Shown: piece by piece, positions 1-6,458 of the stretch
Layout: each line of letters opens with the position of its first letter
Numbering within the stretch: the stretch's first letter is position 1
DNA from: a virus
Strand: one strand, 5' to 3'
Length of the DNA stretch: 29,417 bases
Virus record (IMG/VR): IMGVR_UViG_3300027759_000311
Location: 1 to 29,417 of that record
Program-made: the position numbers and the translations under genes
Notes under the pieces: generated by a model
Told to the model about the DNA's origin: nothing
Databases searched by the model: none
Seen by the model: only the letters and a program-made list of their open reading frames with translations

Positions 1-55
1 GTGCCTTGATGTGGGCTGCTGGGACTTGTGTGTGATCGATAGTTTGTGTAGTCAT
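1..55 (-). CDS. Partial gene, N-terminus only (18 codons)
   Basis: An ATG at 55 opens a frame that runs off the left edge after 18 codons, beginning MTTQTIDHTQVPAAHIKA. The start is well supported: TAAGGAGCAG, a good Shine-Dalgarno, lies 7-10 nt upstream, and a near-consensus sigma70 promoter lies 30-60 nt upstream at 87-115. Too little is visible to assign a product. Confidence 0.75.
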   Translation of the reverse strand, partial: MTTQTIDHTQVPAAHIKA

Positions 56-86
56 TGCGTCTGCTCCTTAGTGTGTGTATGTGTTA

Positions 87-115
87 ATTATACTGTCAAA
101 CGCCCAAAGTGTCAA
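87..115 (-). promoter_or_regulatory. Sigma70-type promoter for the gene at 55
   Basis: On the minus strand TTGACA and TATAAT are separated by exactly 17 nt. It overlaps the 3' end of the upstream gene, which stops at 96. Confidence 0.85.
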
Positions 116-359
116 CCAATAACCCTACACTGTGTAGGTGTTTGATCTGTGTGTCTGCGGGCTGTTGCCAGAAGCGATCATCCTGCTTGACAGCCTCTAT
201 GACCCGTGCTGTGATCTCGGGATAGGCCGCTTGGACTCTAGAGAATCGATTATAGATCTCTTGCTGTTGCTCTTGGGTCAAACCATACTCTGATCGTGTG
301 CTGCGTACCTGGAAGGCCAAGAGGGTGATCAAGTGATCGAGCTCACCACTGTATCTCAT
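96..359 (-). CDS. Small hypothetical phage protein
   Basis: Encodes 87 aa, mostly polar and predicted helical, with an EYGLTQEQQQEIYNRF segment near residue 25-38 but no motif I can name. Its ATG overlaps the stop of the gene at 356-580 as ATGA, so it is probably the second gene of a two-gene operon with translational coupling. I do not recognise the family. Confidence 0.75.
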   Translation of the reverse strand: MRYSGELDHLITLLAFQVRSTRSEYGLTQEQQQEIYNRFSRVQAAYPEITARVIEAVKQDDRFWQQPADTQIKHLHSVGLLVDTLGV

Positions 360-580
360 ATACGGCTGTCCGCTTCACGCATTAGCCGGATCGCTGCGCC
401 CAGGTCGGTCTCAGCTTCGTCTTCGTCGGCTTCGCGGATCACCACTTCACCGTCGCTGTCCACGTCAATGAACGGATGGCTGTATCCGTCAAAGGTCTCG
501 TTGCTTCCACGCAAGATCACGCGGGCATCGGGTGGCAACTCTTTGAGTGCCCAAATCAAATCTCTTACTGTTACTGTCAT
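356..580 (-). CDS. Small acidic hypothetical protein
   Basis: Encodes 74 aa with an acidic stretch (about residues 45-58, rich in D and E). The opening MTVTVRDLIWALKELPPDA resembles short phage and bacterial proteins whose first helix is a DLI-x-L-x-x-LP-x-DA motif; their function is not known to me. The start is set by GGAGCGAAGT before ATG and by the promoter at 614-642. It is the first gene of a coupled pair with 96-359. Confidence 0.8.
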   Translation of the reverse strand: MTVTVRDLIWALKELPPDARVILRGSNETFDGYSHPFIDVDSDGEVVIREADEDEAETDLGAAIRLMREADSRI

Positions 581-613
581 ACTTCGCTCCTACTTGTTTG
601 TTGCTATGTGTCT

Positions 614-642
614 ATTATATGCTATTTTGGATTGGATGTCAA
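614..642 (-). promoter_or_regulatory. Sigma70-type promoter
   Basis: TTGACA, 17 nt, TATAAT on the minus strand, upstream of the gene at 580. It overlaps the last codons of the gene ending at 622. Confidence 0.85.
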
Positions 643-849
643 CCGAAACTTAGCTAATACCCTAGCTGCGTCCTGGGTATCTTCTACCTCGTCTCCACCC
701 CAAAGGAACAGCTGGGCGATCGCTCTGGCACGCTGCTGATCTTCCGCAGGGAGGCTCTTCATACGCAGCTCTAGCTCATCACGTGTGCCCGCAGTCCACA
801 GTAAGTCTGCTACTAACTGTTCCCGGTCTGATAGGTTGTTGATCTTCAT
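622..849 (-). CDS. Small hypothetical protein
   Basis: Encodes 75 aa, a likely helical soluble protein (SDREQLVADLLW near the start). Its ATG overlaps the preceding stop as ATGA and has GAGGAT as a weak Shine-Dalgarno. It is the third gene of the operon 1354-622. Function unknown. Confidence 0.75.
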   Translation of the reverse strand: MKINNLSDREQLVADLLWTAGTRDELELRMKSLPAEDQQRARAIAQLFLWGGDEVEDTQDAARVLAKFRLTSNPK

Positions 850-1061
850 ACGATCCTCAGGATAAAACCAATGAAATAGATTGCAAGCAGTGCGGCATTA
901 ACAGCGATCAGGCTGGCTTCCCGCATACGGATCGCAGCGATCAACCAAAGAACAGCTCCCAGATTGAATGCGTAGACATTCACAGGATCTAAGCCTAAGG
1001 TTGTGAACAGAGCTCCCAGGATGGTAAATGTGGTTCCTAACCACTTGAACGCAGTTGTCAT
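846..1061 (-). CDS. Small multi-pass membrane protein
   Basis: Encodes 71 aa forming about three hydrophobic helices: residues 6-23, 28-44 and 51-70, with a short basic turn (IRMREAS) between the second and third. The basic turn and the N/G-rich second helix resemble small three-helix inner-membrane proteins, but I cannot place it in a family. The ATG overlaps the upstream stop (ATGA), so it is coupled to the gene at 1058-1354. Likely location is the host inner membrane. Confidence 0.75.
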   Translation of the reverse strand: MTTAFKWLGTTFTILGALFTTLGLDPVNVYAFNLGAVLWLIAAIRMREASLIAVNAALLAIYFIGFILRIV

Positions 1062-1354
1062 ACAGTCTCCATCTCTAGTTGTTGTGCTGGATAGGCAATA
1101 CAGCCTTCGTAGTCTAGCTGGCTTTGTTCGAACTCTGTAAGGTAGTCATCGCTGACCACTGTGTAACCAATGATGGTCTCTTGGAACTGATCGTTGTTGG
1201 TTTCTACTGTAGTACGGAAGTGTTCAACGATCTCTGCCAGAGCCTCTGCAGTGCGAGCCTGGGAACCCAACGCATACTTGTAGTCGTTACCGCCCTTTGG
1301 TTTCCAACGGTAGCCGTAGTTCTCGTAAACTTGTGTTGTGATTAACAGTTGCAT
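1058..1354 (-). CDS. Hypothetical phage protein (TQVYENYG type)
   Basis: Encodes 98 aa starting MQLLITTQVYENYGYRWK. The TQVYENYG...WKPKGG opening is, in my memory, common in uncharacterised proteins of large phages; no function is known to me. Start fixed by AAGGAGCGAACC before ATG and by the promoter at 1389-1417. It leads a three-gene operon (1354-622) in which each junction is an ATGA overlap. Confidence 0.8.
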   Translation of the reverse strand: MQLLITTQVYENYGYRWKPKGGNDYKYALGSQARTAEALAEIVEHFRTTVETNNDQFQETIIGYTVVSDDYLTEFEQSQLDYEGCIAYPAQQLEMETV

Positions 1355-1388
1355 CTGGTTCGCTCCTTATTTGCTAAACTATGTACAT

Positions 1389-1417
1389 AGTATAACACCA
1401 AAACGGTGCTGTGTCAA
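1389..1417 (-). promoter_or_regulatory. Sigma70-type promoter
   Basis: TTGACA, 17 nt, TATACT on the minus strand, with TG two bases before the -10 hexamer (extended -10). Drives the operon beginning at 1354. Confidence 0.85.
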
Positions 1418-1422
1418 CCAAA

Positions 1423-1626
1423 TTAACGCCTAGTGTAATTTAGTAAATGTATAATGTTTGTGTTGTTTTTGTTTATAATCACACTGTTGTTTTTTTGCAA
1501 TCTGTATGCGCTAACCGCGTAGTCTTTGTCAATTGCAGCCAACATCTGTGTAACAGTCAGTGTAGTGCTTTTTACTTTTAGATAGTGTACGCCTGTCTTG
1601 TATCGGCAGTTAGTGTATGTTAGCAT
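1423..1626 (-). CDS. Small basic hypothetical protein
   Basis: Encodes 67 aa rich in K, N and T (MLTYTNCRYKTGVHYLK). A longer frame reaches 1671, but the ATG at 1626 is preferred: AAGGAGCGCAACT sits directly before it, and the promoter at 1651-1679 would place the transcript start inside the longer version. A-rich codons near the C-terminus (KNNSVIINKNN). No family recognised; single-gene unit. Confidence 0.7.
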   Translation of the reverse strand: MLTYTNCRYKTGVHYLKVKSTTLTVTQMLAAIDKDYAVSAYRLQKNNSVIINKNNTNIIHLLNYTRR

Positions 1627-1650
1627 AGTTGCGCTCCTTGTTAAAAAACA

Positions 1651-1679
1651 ATTATAGCGCAATCTATCCAAAATGTCAA
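1651..1679 (-). promoter_or_regulatory. Sigma70-type promoter
   Basis: TTGACA, 17 nt, TATAAT on the minus strand, 25 nt upstream of the ATG at 1626. Its -35 overlaps the stop codon of the gene ending at 1676. Confidence 0.85.
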
Positions 1680-2071
1680 CTGTTTTGTGTGTTGTTTTTT
1701 AGCAACAGTTCTGCACCCTGATCTTCTTTGATTCTCACGGTGCAGCCGCTGAGTCTGTGCATAAGACTCTTTAGAAGGTCATCTCTGTTAGTTCCCTGAC
1801 CTAGGAATGATTCATCATCGCAGCGATAGGCAAAGATCACTCCCTGATGCTGCTCCAGGCGCACATCTAGAATCTCTTTCTCTGGATCATCACTCACCAG
1901 CCGTTGTTCTAGATCCTCTTGGATCTTCTTCAGTTGCTGCGGAGTGATCTTAAGTGATTCCAGGAGGAACTGTGCCGCAGCGCGATGTAGAGTGGCCGTG
2001 ATCTTTGATCCAAACCAAAACCCCACGAATGCTGCGAGAGTGATCCAACCGATGAATTCTAATGTGTCCAT
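1676..2071 (-). CDS. Membrane-anchored hypothetical protein
   Basis: Encodes 131 aa with one N-terminal hydrophobic segment (about residues 6-22, IGWITLAAFVGFWFG) followed by a soluble part with charged helices (LKKIQEDLEQR) and a beta-rich C-terminal half. An N-in or N-out anchor with a cytosolic domain is likely. It follows the two-helix membrane protein at 2076-2318 by 4 nt, so the two may act together at the membrane. Family not recognised. Confidence 0.75.
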   Translation of the reverse strand: MDTLEFIGWITLAAFVGFWFGSKITATLHRAAAQFLLESLKITPQQLKKIQEDLEQRLVSDDPEKEILDVRLEQHQGVIFAYRCDDESFLGQGTNRDDLLKSLMHRLSGCTVRIKEDQGAELLLKNNTQNS

Positions 2072-2075
2072 ACAG

Positions 2076-2318
2076 TTATTTAAGTGTAGGATTACGCTTT
2101 GTGATCTCGTTCAATCGATCACGTGATTCCAGCTGCCCTAGACGAAGATCGTACATCATCTTCATCGCATAGGCCAAGACCAGGACAGCAAACGCGATCC
2201 CCATCTGTTCCAACGTGGGCTGCAGGTATTCCAGGATGATCTGGACTGTGCCTACTGCTAGGGTGACTGCTACTAGATATAGCACAACGAATGTTGCGGC
2301 TTTTACTCGATTATTCAT
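2076..2318 (-). CDS. Small two-helix membrane protein
   Basis: Encodes 80 aa with two hydrophobic helices (about residues 8-29 and 40-55) and a charged C-terminal tail (YDLRLGQLESRDRLNEITK). The start is supported by AGAGAGCGAAGT before ATG and the promoter at 2349-2377. It heads a two-gene unit with 1676-2071. A holin-like size and topology can be noted, but nothing else supports a lysis role. Confidence 0.75.
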   Translation of the reverse strand: MNNRVKAATFVVLYLVAVTLAVGTVQIILEYLQPTLEQMGIAFAVLVLAYAMKMMYDLRLGQLESRDRLNEITKRNPTLK

Positions 2319-2348
2319 ACTTCGCTCTCTTTCTTAGTTTGTAGTTCA

Positions 2349-2377
2349 ATTATAGCATCAAACGGCACTTGTGTCAA
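2349..2377 (-). promoter_or_regulatory. Sigma70-type promoter
   Basis: TTGACA, 17 nt, TATAAT on the minus strand, with TG-C before the -10 (extended -10). Drives 2318-1676. Confidence 0.88.
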
Positions 2378-2381
2378 CCAT

Positions 2382-2407
2382 AAAAAAAGACCCTAGTTAG
2401 ACTAGGG
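2382..2407 (-). terminator. Rho-independent terminator after the gene at 2442
   Basis: On the minus strand a 7-bp stem CCCTAGT/ACTAGGG with a 3-nt loop is followed by TCTTTTTTT. Confidence 0.88.
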
Positions 2408-2428
2408 CCTTTCAAGTACTACTATCTC

Positions 2429-2440
2429 GGGAGCGAACCG
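2429..2440 (-). promoter_or_regulatory. 3'-UTR anti-Shine-Dalgarno segment
   Basis: Read on the minus strand the segment is CGGTTCGCTCCC, one base after the stop codon at 2442 and upstream of the terminator. It is an exact complement of GGAGCGAACC, the leader of the gene at 1354, and pairs over 8 or more bases with several other GGAGCGAA leaders in the window. A near copy lies at 8404-8415. Regulatory pairing is inferred. Confidence 0.45.
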
Positions 2441-2441
2441 A

Positions 2442-2747
2442 TTAAGCAGCTACAGCAGCCTTCTGTGGGGCAGCTTGTTTTACCACGGGCGCAGCCTCGG
2501 GGTTCTTCTTCGCGATGTAGGCGATAGCTTCGAGTACAGCAGGCTTGCCGCTGCCGAAACCTTGTGCAGTCATATAAGCTGCAATCTCACCTTTGGTCAT
2601 CTCGTTGGGGAGAGTGATCAGATCCACGTCTGTGTGGCCATTCTTAGCCAGGATCTTGATACGCATTGTATCATTCGCGAAACGTACTTTAGTTTTACCG
2701 CTAAGGGTTGAAACACCTGCTACGCTAAATTTCTTCTCTGTTGCCAT
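2442..2747 (-). CDS. Small hypothetical protein with Ala/Pro/Lys-rich tail
   Basis: Encodes 101 aa: a compact N-terminal part (residues 5-75, with KFSVAGVSTLSGKTKVRFAN) and a low-complexity A/P/K/V tail. The start at 2747 is chosen over a longer frame to 2801 because AAGAGGTAATACAA precedes this ATG and the promoter -10 begins at 2802. It is a single-gene transcript with its own strong promoter and terminator, so it may be made in large amounts. I recall similar proteins in marine T4-like phages but no function. Confidence 0.8.
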   Translation of the reverse strand: MATEKKFSVAGVSTLSGKTKVRFANDTMRIKILAKNGHTDVDLITLPNEMTKGEIAAYMTAQGFGSGKPAVLEAIAYIAKKNPEAAPVVKQAAPQKAAVAA

Positions 2748-2801
2748 TTGTATTACCTCTTTCTGTGTGTGTAAAGTGTATGGACATTGTGCCCATAACA
2801 T

Positions 2802-2830
2802 ATTATAGCATCATTATACGGATTGGTCAA
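2802..2830 (-). promoter_or_regulatory. Sigma70-type promoter
   Basis: TTGACC, 17 nt, TATAAT on the minus strand; gives the gene at 2747 a leader of about 48 nt. It overlaps the end of the gene stopping at 2814. Confidence 0.8.
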
Positions 2831-3020
2831 CCAGTTTGTTGTCCAAATTCAGTGGGCTAACCCGTATCGTAACGCTCGTTGTCTCGTCAAGAGCGGCGAT
2901 GAACTCATCGTCGAAGACCAGATCTTGGAAGTGGAGATCCAGCAGTTCTTCCATCCGAACAGTGTCGGCTGCTCCTGCTGAGGGCAGGATGATCTCCAAT
3001 TTGTATTCAAATTTACGCAA
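2814..3020 (-). CDS. Small hypothetical protein, TTG start
   Basis: Encodes 68 aa (LRKFEYKLEIILPSAGAADT...), acidic, with FQDLVFDDEFIAALDE in the middle. The chosen start is a TTG at 3020 that overlaps the upstream stop by 8 nt, with AAAGGAACG at a normal distance. Longer in-frame starts up to 3113 would lie deep inside the upstream gene. Third gene of the operon beginning at 3929. Function unknown. Confidence 0.6.
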   Translation of the reverse strand: MRKFEYKLEIILPSAGAADTVRMEELLDLHFQDLVFDDEFIAALDETTSVTIRVSPLNLDNKLVDQSV

Positions 3021-3309
3021 ACCAACGTTCCTTTGCCAATGTAAAGTTAACCAATGCTGAGTCACGGAAGTAGACGTTGCCATCCATATCCCAACCCCAT
3101 TCTGGCACTTCACGATTCATTGCGCGAAGTGCGCCCGCTTCTTGTATAAAACAGCCAGGGCCGTTCATTTGGGTTAGGTAGGCCCTCATATCGAAGAACG
3201 CTACCAATCCCTTACGTCGGGCCTCGACACCATACCATTGACCAGCATCAAACCTATGGGTGAAGGTTGGATAGCCGTTATAGCGTCCATCCAGTTTGCT
3301 CACCCTCAC
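3013..3309 (-). CDS. Hypothetical protein, GTG start
   Basis: Encodes about 98 aa with an aromatic-rich body (QWYGVEARRKGLVAFFDMR, EVPEWGWDMDGNVYF). The start is uncertain: GTG at 3309 overlaps the upstream stop as GTGA, the same geometry as most junctions here, while a TTG at 3351 would give 14 more residues. The family is not recognised. Its location directly behind the Api92-like gene suggests a joint role. Confidence 0.65.
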   Translation of the reverse strand: MRVSKLDGRYNGYPTFTHRFDAGQWYGVEARRKGLVAFFDMRAYLTQMNGPGCFIQEAGALRAMNREVPEWGWDMDGNVYFRDSALVNFTLAKERWFA

Positions 3310-3929
3310 AGTGCGACTAACCCAGTCTTCTCTGCACCATCCTTGATCCAAGCAGTGAGCTCTTCTTCATTCTCTTCCTCGTATTCTCTGATACACTCTG
3401 AGATTCCAAAGGCCTCATCAAGTTCCGAAGGAAGTTCATCGGCCACTTGATCTGCTGACATTCCCTCTAGGTTGTATTCGTTATCACCTGTTTCGCTGTC
3501 CCAGGTTCCACAGTAGGCCATTCCTGGTTCGTAATACATTGCGCCTACGGTAAAGCCCATCTCAGTCAACTTCTCGTAGGCACGGACCGGAGGAGCCCAG
3601 GCTGAGTCGAAGTAGGTGTGTAGCATCTTGCCATCTGGATGCACATCAGTTGTGCCATCCGCACCTACATCCCACTTTGTGCCCCACTCACCCACGCAGT
3701 AGTCATACCAGTTGCCGTAGCCCAGTTCTTCTACATTGCGTTTAGTCTGTGCTTCCAGTTTGCGTTGCTCATCCGGATCACCCACGCTTCCCGCAACGAT
3801 CTGCAGTTGCTCAGGGACTGGAAGGAACTCTGCTAGGAACTCTCCACGCTCAAGGGCCTCTGCGGCACGAGTGATCATTGCTGGGTCTGCGTGTTGCAGG
3901 GTCAGGTTGTTGTTGCACCAATTTGGCAT
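3306..3929 (-). CDS. Api92-like phage protein (DUF1281, ferredoxin-like domain)
   Basis: Encodes 207 aa. The opening MPNWCNNNLTL, the central YFDSAWAPPVRAYEKL and the following G-x-x-Y-x-E-P-G-M-A-Y-C-G segment are the hallmarks of the Api92-like / DUF1281 family, found in phages and mobile elements; the biochemical role is not established. The C-terminal 50 residues are very acidic (ECIREYEEENEEELTAW). Start fixed by AGGAGCGAACT before ATG and the promoter at 3960-3988. First gene of a three-gene operon. Confidence 0.85.
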   Translation of the reverse strand: MPNWCNNNLTLQHADPAMITRAAEALERGEFLAEFLPVPEQLQIVAGSVGDPDEQRKLEAQTKRNVEELGYGNWYDYCVGEWGTKWDVGADGTTDVHPDGKMLHTYFDSAWAPPVRAYEKLTEMGFTVGAMYYEPGMAYCGTWDSETGDNEYNLEGMSADQVADELPSELDEAFGISECIREYEEENEEELTAWIKDGAEKTGLVAL

Positions 3930-3959
3930 AGTTCGCTCCTATGTGTTGTTAATAAAGTT

Positions 3960-3988
3960 ATTATACAGTCAAACAGTCTCGTTGTCAA
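3960..3988 (-). promoter_or_regulatory. Sigma70-type promoter
   Basis: TTGACA, 17 nt, TATAAT on the minus strand, upstream of the gene at 3929; overlaps the end of the gene stopping at 3969. Confidence 0.87.
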
Positions 3989-4211
3989 CCACTTTGGATT
4001 GGACAAAGACTTCTATCGTCTGAAGATATTTCTTGAATGCGTCCGGGGTTATCAGACGGTATGGACTCTCGTTGTAGAATGCCATTGGCATCACCACGCG
4101 ACGACCATCCTTGTAGCACTCGTGGAAGAGCTTGATGTTGTCTTCCTCACGGTCCTCGATGGCGTAGTATGAGAATCCATCTACGGTATATTGCAAATCT
4201 CTTGGGTGCAT
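3969..4211 (-). CDS. Small hypothetical protein
   Basis: Encodes 80 aa starting MHPRDLQYTVDGFSYYAIED; it reads as a compact alpha/beta protein with a basic RRVVMP turn near residue 37. Start supported by TAGGAGAGCGAG before ATG and the promoter at 4242-4270. Single-gene unit. Family not recognised. Confidence 0.75.
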   Translation of the reverse strand: MHPRDLQYTVDGFSYYAIEDREEDNIKLFHECYKDGRRVVMPMAFYNESPYRLITPDAFKKYLQTIEVFVQSKVVDNETV

Positions 4212-4241
4212 CTCGCTCTCCTAATCTTTCACTGTAACCAT

Positions 4242-4270
4242 AGTATAGCACCTTTTGGACCAGTTGTCAA
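4242..4270 (-). promoter_or_regulatory. Sigma70-type promoter
   Basis: TTGACA, 17 nt, TATACT with an extended TG-C on the minus strand, upstream of the gene at 4211. Confidence 0.87.
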
Positions 4271-4293
4271 CCAAACGATCTATACCCGATCGC

Positions 4294-4332
4294 CCTGTAG
4301 GGTTATTGTACGTACCCCGCAACCGCTACAGG
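4294..4332. other. Imperfect stem-loop in intergenic gap
   Basis: CCTGTAG plus GGTT on one arm pairs with AACC plus CTACAGG on the other, with one bulged base and a 16-nt loop. It lies after the stop at 4349. No T-run follows on either strand, so it is not a standard terminator; it may stabilise the 3' end of the transcript. Confidence 0.5.
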
Positions 4333-4348
4333 CTGCACTCTTCCGGGG

Positions 4349-4675
4349 TTAGGTCCTGCGTGGCTTCTTCAGTGCTGTAGCTTCTTTACGCAGTTGCCCA
4401 GCTTCCTTGTAGAGTCTGTCTGCTTTGTCTATCTTGTGTTGTGCAGACAGTTGCGCCAGCCTAGTGCCACCGAACTCGCGATCTACATAGTGCTGTATCA
4501 ACAGCTTCTGGATCATACCTGGGAGATCAAAGCCGTGATCATCTGGGCAGGCAAACCTCACAGGGCAGCGACCCCAACCACCGTACTCTAGGTACTCTGC
4601 GTAGTAGCGTCTGTGGTCTTTGTTGCTAGGATCAAAGGCCACTAAGGGCCGAGCGAAGAAAGCCAGTTTGCTCAT
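4349..4675 (-). CDS. Hypothetical protein with basic C-terminus
   Basis: Encodes 108 aa. It has an aromatic and charged N-terminal half (DPSNKDHRRYYAEYLEYGGW, GRCPVRFACPDD) and a highly basic helical C-terminus (LRKEATALKKPRRT) that could bind nucleic acid. The two cysteines around residue 37-43 (CPVRFAC) could bind metal, but a full zinc site is not visible. The ATG shares one base with the upstream stop (TGATG). Third gene of the operon starting at 4994. Confidence 0.75.
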   Translation of the reverse strand: MSKLAFFARPLVAFDPSNKDHRRYYAEYLEYGGWGRCPVRFACPDDHGFDLPGMIQKLLIQHYVDREFGGTRLAQLSAQHKIDKADRLYKEAGQLRKEATALKKPRRT

Positions 4676-4869
4676 CAGCTGTTCATTGTGCTGTGCGGAC
4701 TGAACTCTTCTTGGTCCGCATCAACACCTACCTCTTTCAACCAATCATTGACCATCGATAGTGGGATCCCTAGTGTGACCCCGATACGCTGCGGGCTATT
4801 GCCCTCGATGTACAGTTGCTCTATGTCGTAGGACAGATCACTCATTGTGCTTCGTCTCATCACGCTCAT
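4675..4869 (-). CDS. Small helix-turn-helix-like protein
   Basis: Encodes 64 aa. Residues 14-46 (YDIEQLYIEGNSPQRIGVTL then GIPLSMVNDWLKEVG) have the spacing of a helix-turn-helix of the kind found in small recombinase- or sigma-like DNA-binding proteins: helix, SPQRIGVTLGI, then a recognition helix. The start at 4869 overlaps the upstream stop (ATGA); ATGs at 4860 and 4845 are alternatives. It may regulate its neighbours, but this is inference. Confidence 0.7.
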   Translation of the reverse strand: MSVMRRSTMSDLSYDIEQLYIEGNSPQRIGVTLGIPLSMVNDWLKEVGVDADQEEFSPHSTMNS

Positions 4870-4994
4870 TTTGCCAACTCCGTTGATTGTGTTTTAACTG
4901 TGTCTACACCTTTATCAAGCATCTTAGCGATACCTGAGAAGCCAACAGTTGCTAATACCAAACCAAATACAGTACCTAGGATAAATGCTTTCAT
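4866..4994 (-). CDS. Tiny membrane or exported peptide (42 aa)
   Basis: A 42-aa gene easily missed because of its size. It begins MKAFILGTVFGLVLATVGFS, a Lys followed by a hydrophobic helix (residues 3-20), then a polar tail (MLDKGVDTVKTQSTELAK). It could be a single-pass membrane peptide. It has an AAAGGTT ribosome site, its own promoter (5030-5059), and an ATGA overlap with the next gene, all of which support it as real and first in its operon. Confidence 0.78.
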   Translation of the reverse strand: MKAFILGTVFGLVLATVGFSGIAKMLDKGVDTVKTQSTELAK

Positions 4995-5029
4995 CTGGAC
5001 AACCTTTCTTACTTTGTTACAATAGTTAA

Positions 5030-5059
5030 ATTATACAACCAAAACGGCCTATCTGTCAA
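5030..5059 (-). promoter_or_regulatory. Sigma70-type promoter (18-nt spacer)
   Basis: TTGACA, 18 nt, TATAAT on the minus strand, upstream of the 42-aa gene at 4994. It is the only member of the strong series with an 18-nt spacer. Confidence 0.82.
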
Positions 5060-5108
5060 CCTCTTTCTATCTACGTGCATACGTGTAGCAGCGGGGTCTG
5101 TGTGGGTA

Positions 5109-5128
5109 GTGTGGCTTTTATGCCACAC
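5109..5128. other. Short perfect hairpin GTGTGGC/GCCACAC
   Basis: A 7-bp stem with a 6-nt loop lies 15 nt after the stop codon at 5143 (minus strand). No T-run follows. Related hairpins occur at about 8333-8353 and 20889-20906. Confidence 0.5.
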
Positions 5129-5142
5129 CCCCAGGCACTCTG

Positions 5143-6342
5143 CTAGTCCGTTTCCTTTTCGTAGATTATCACTTCACCAAATGGACTCTCTGCGTGTAAG
5201 TTGCCTTTGACAATGAACAGGGTATCGCAGTAGTTCTCATCACCCCACTCACCACAGGGGTAACCATCTGTGAACATAATCAACTTCTTAGGAGTGATGC
5301 CCCGGTCCTTCATAAACTCCCAATTGGCCATAAAGTCTGTGCCACCGCCGCCTTCAGGAACATAGTCTAACAGGTCTTCTGCGTTGTCGTGTGTGATACG
5401 CTGATGATTGTAGATGTCTGTGTCAAAGCACCAAATGTCAATGCCGAAGTCCTGATACTGATCCATAATGCCTTTGATCTCGCTTAGGAAGATAGTTGCA
5501 TCTTCTTCACCGATCGAACCTGACATATCAATCGCAATGGCCACGTCAATGGTAACGTCATTCTTCATACCTGGAAGCACGGCACCTGAGTGCATTGCCT
5601 TACGGTTAGGGCGAGTAAAGGAGTAGTCGTTCTTGATCAAGCTCTGGATGTCCATACGCACGATCTCACGCCAGTTCATCTTAGGCTCAGTCATATCTTT
5701 AATCATACGCTGGATAGCCGCTGGCACTTTGCCTGCACCTGCCGCAGCCGCTGCCTGCACCATAGCCTCTTTGATCTCGTCTTTGATACGCTGAGCATCT
5801 TCTTTGCTCATACCAGGCTTGCCGTCTTTGCCTTCGCCTTCTTTACCTGGAGCTGAACCATCTTCGTTAATGTGCTCATCGAGCAGGTCACCAAGTTGTT
5901 TCAACAGTTCTGGCATCGTGATCTTCTCTGCTTTCTCGTAGAGGATATCGTAGATCTCTTCCCAGGCCAAGCCACGGAACTTAGGGTCCAAACAGATCTT
6001 CACTTCAGTGATCTTCTCACCAATGCGTTCATCTACAAGGATCTGATTGACCGCGTAGTCTTGTGCAATGTTGCAGAGCTGACGATCGCGGCTACCAGCA
6101 CGACCGAAGTGATCGAATACGCAATGGAGGATCTCGTGTGCAAAGAGGAACTCTAGTTTCTTCTCGCTGAGTTTGTTTACGAACTTGGTGTTGTAATAGA
6201 AGTTGCGACCGTTAGTTGCCGCAGTAGGGCACCAATCATCTGCTTCGATCAATTGCATACGAGTTGCCATATTGCCAAAGAACGGAGCCTTTAGCAGTAG
6301 GCCGATTCGTGCAGTTGTTAGTTTCTCTAAAATTGGATCCAT
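5143..6342 (-). CDS. VWA-domain protein with HEXXH metallopeptidase-like N-terminus
   Basis: Encodes 399 aa. Residues about 1-140 carry HEILH (69-73) plus a downstream NIAQDYAVN (D95), the pattern of the DUF2201 N-terminal metallopeptidase-like domain. Residues 150-205 form a Gly/Lys/Ala-rich linker. Residues 262-399 are a VWA-like domain with a MIDAS motif D-M-S-G-S (272-276). Partner of the MoxR ATPase gene directly upstream; MoxR/VWA pairs (RavA-ViaA, NorQ-NorD, CbbQ-CbbO) remodel proteins or help insert metals. The target in this phage is unknown. Start fixed by AAGGAGAGCGAG before ATG and its own promoter. Confidence 0.88.
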   Translation of the reverse strand: MDPILEKLTTARIGLLLKAPFFGNMATRMQLIEADDWCPTAATNGRNFYYNTKFVNKLSEKKLEFLFAHEILHCVFDHFGRAGSRDRQLCNIAQDYAVNQILVDERIGEKITEVKICLDPKFRGLAWEEIYDILYEKAEKITMPELLKQLGDLLDEHINEDGSAPGKEGEGKDGKPGMSKEDAQRIKDEIKEAMVQAAAAAGAGKVPAAIQRMIKDMTEPKMNWREIVRMDIQSLIKNDYSFTRPNRKAMHSGAVLPGMKNDVTIDVAIAIDMSGSIGEEDATIFLSEIKGIMDQYQDFGIDIWCFDTDIYNHQRITHDNAEDLLDYVPEGGGGTDFMANWEFMKDRGITPKKLIMFTDGYPCGEWGDENYCDTLFIVKGNLHAESPFGEVIIYEKETD

Positions 6343-6367
6343 TACTCGCTCTCCTTAGTATGTGTAT

Positions 6368-6396
6368 ATTATAGCATCAATCTACACATCTGTCAA
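6368..6396 (-). promoter_or_regulatory. Sigma70-type promoter
   Basis: TTGACA, 17 nt, TATAAT with an extended TG-C on the minus strand, upstream of the VWA gene at 6342. Confidence 0.88.
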
Positions 6397-6437
6397 CCAA
6401 AAAAGGGTGGACGGGCACCGCTGAGACAGCCCCGTCC
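6397..6437 (-). terminator. Rho-independent terminator after moxR-like gene
   Basis: On the minus strand GGACGGG and CCCGTCC form a 7-bp stem around a 15-nt loop, followed by ACCCTTTTTT. It separates the MoxR transcript from the VWA gene, so the partners are transcribed separately. Confidence 0.82.
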
Positions 6438-6448
6438 TTGCTATGGTC

Positions 6449-6458
6449 GAGGTCTTAA
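6449..6458 (-). promoter_or_regulatory. Anti-Shine-Dalgarno segment at the moxR stop codon
   Basis: The minus strand reads TTAAGACCTC across the stop codon at 6455. This is the exact reverse complement of GAGGTCTTAA in the leader of the same gene (about 7549-7558). Pairing of the mRNA 3' end with the ribosome site is inferred. Confidence 0.4.
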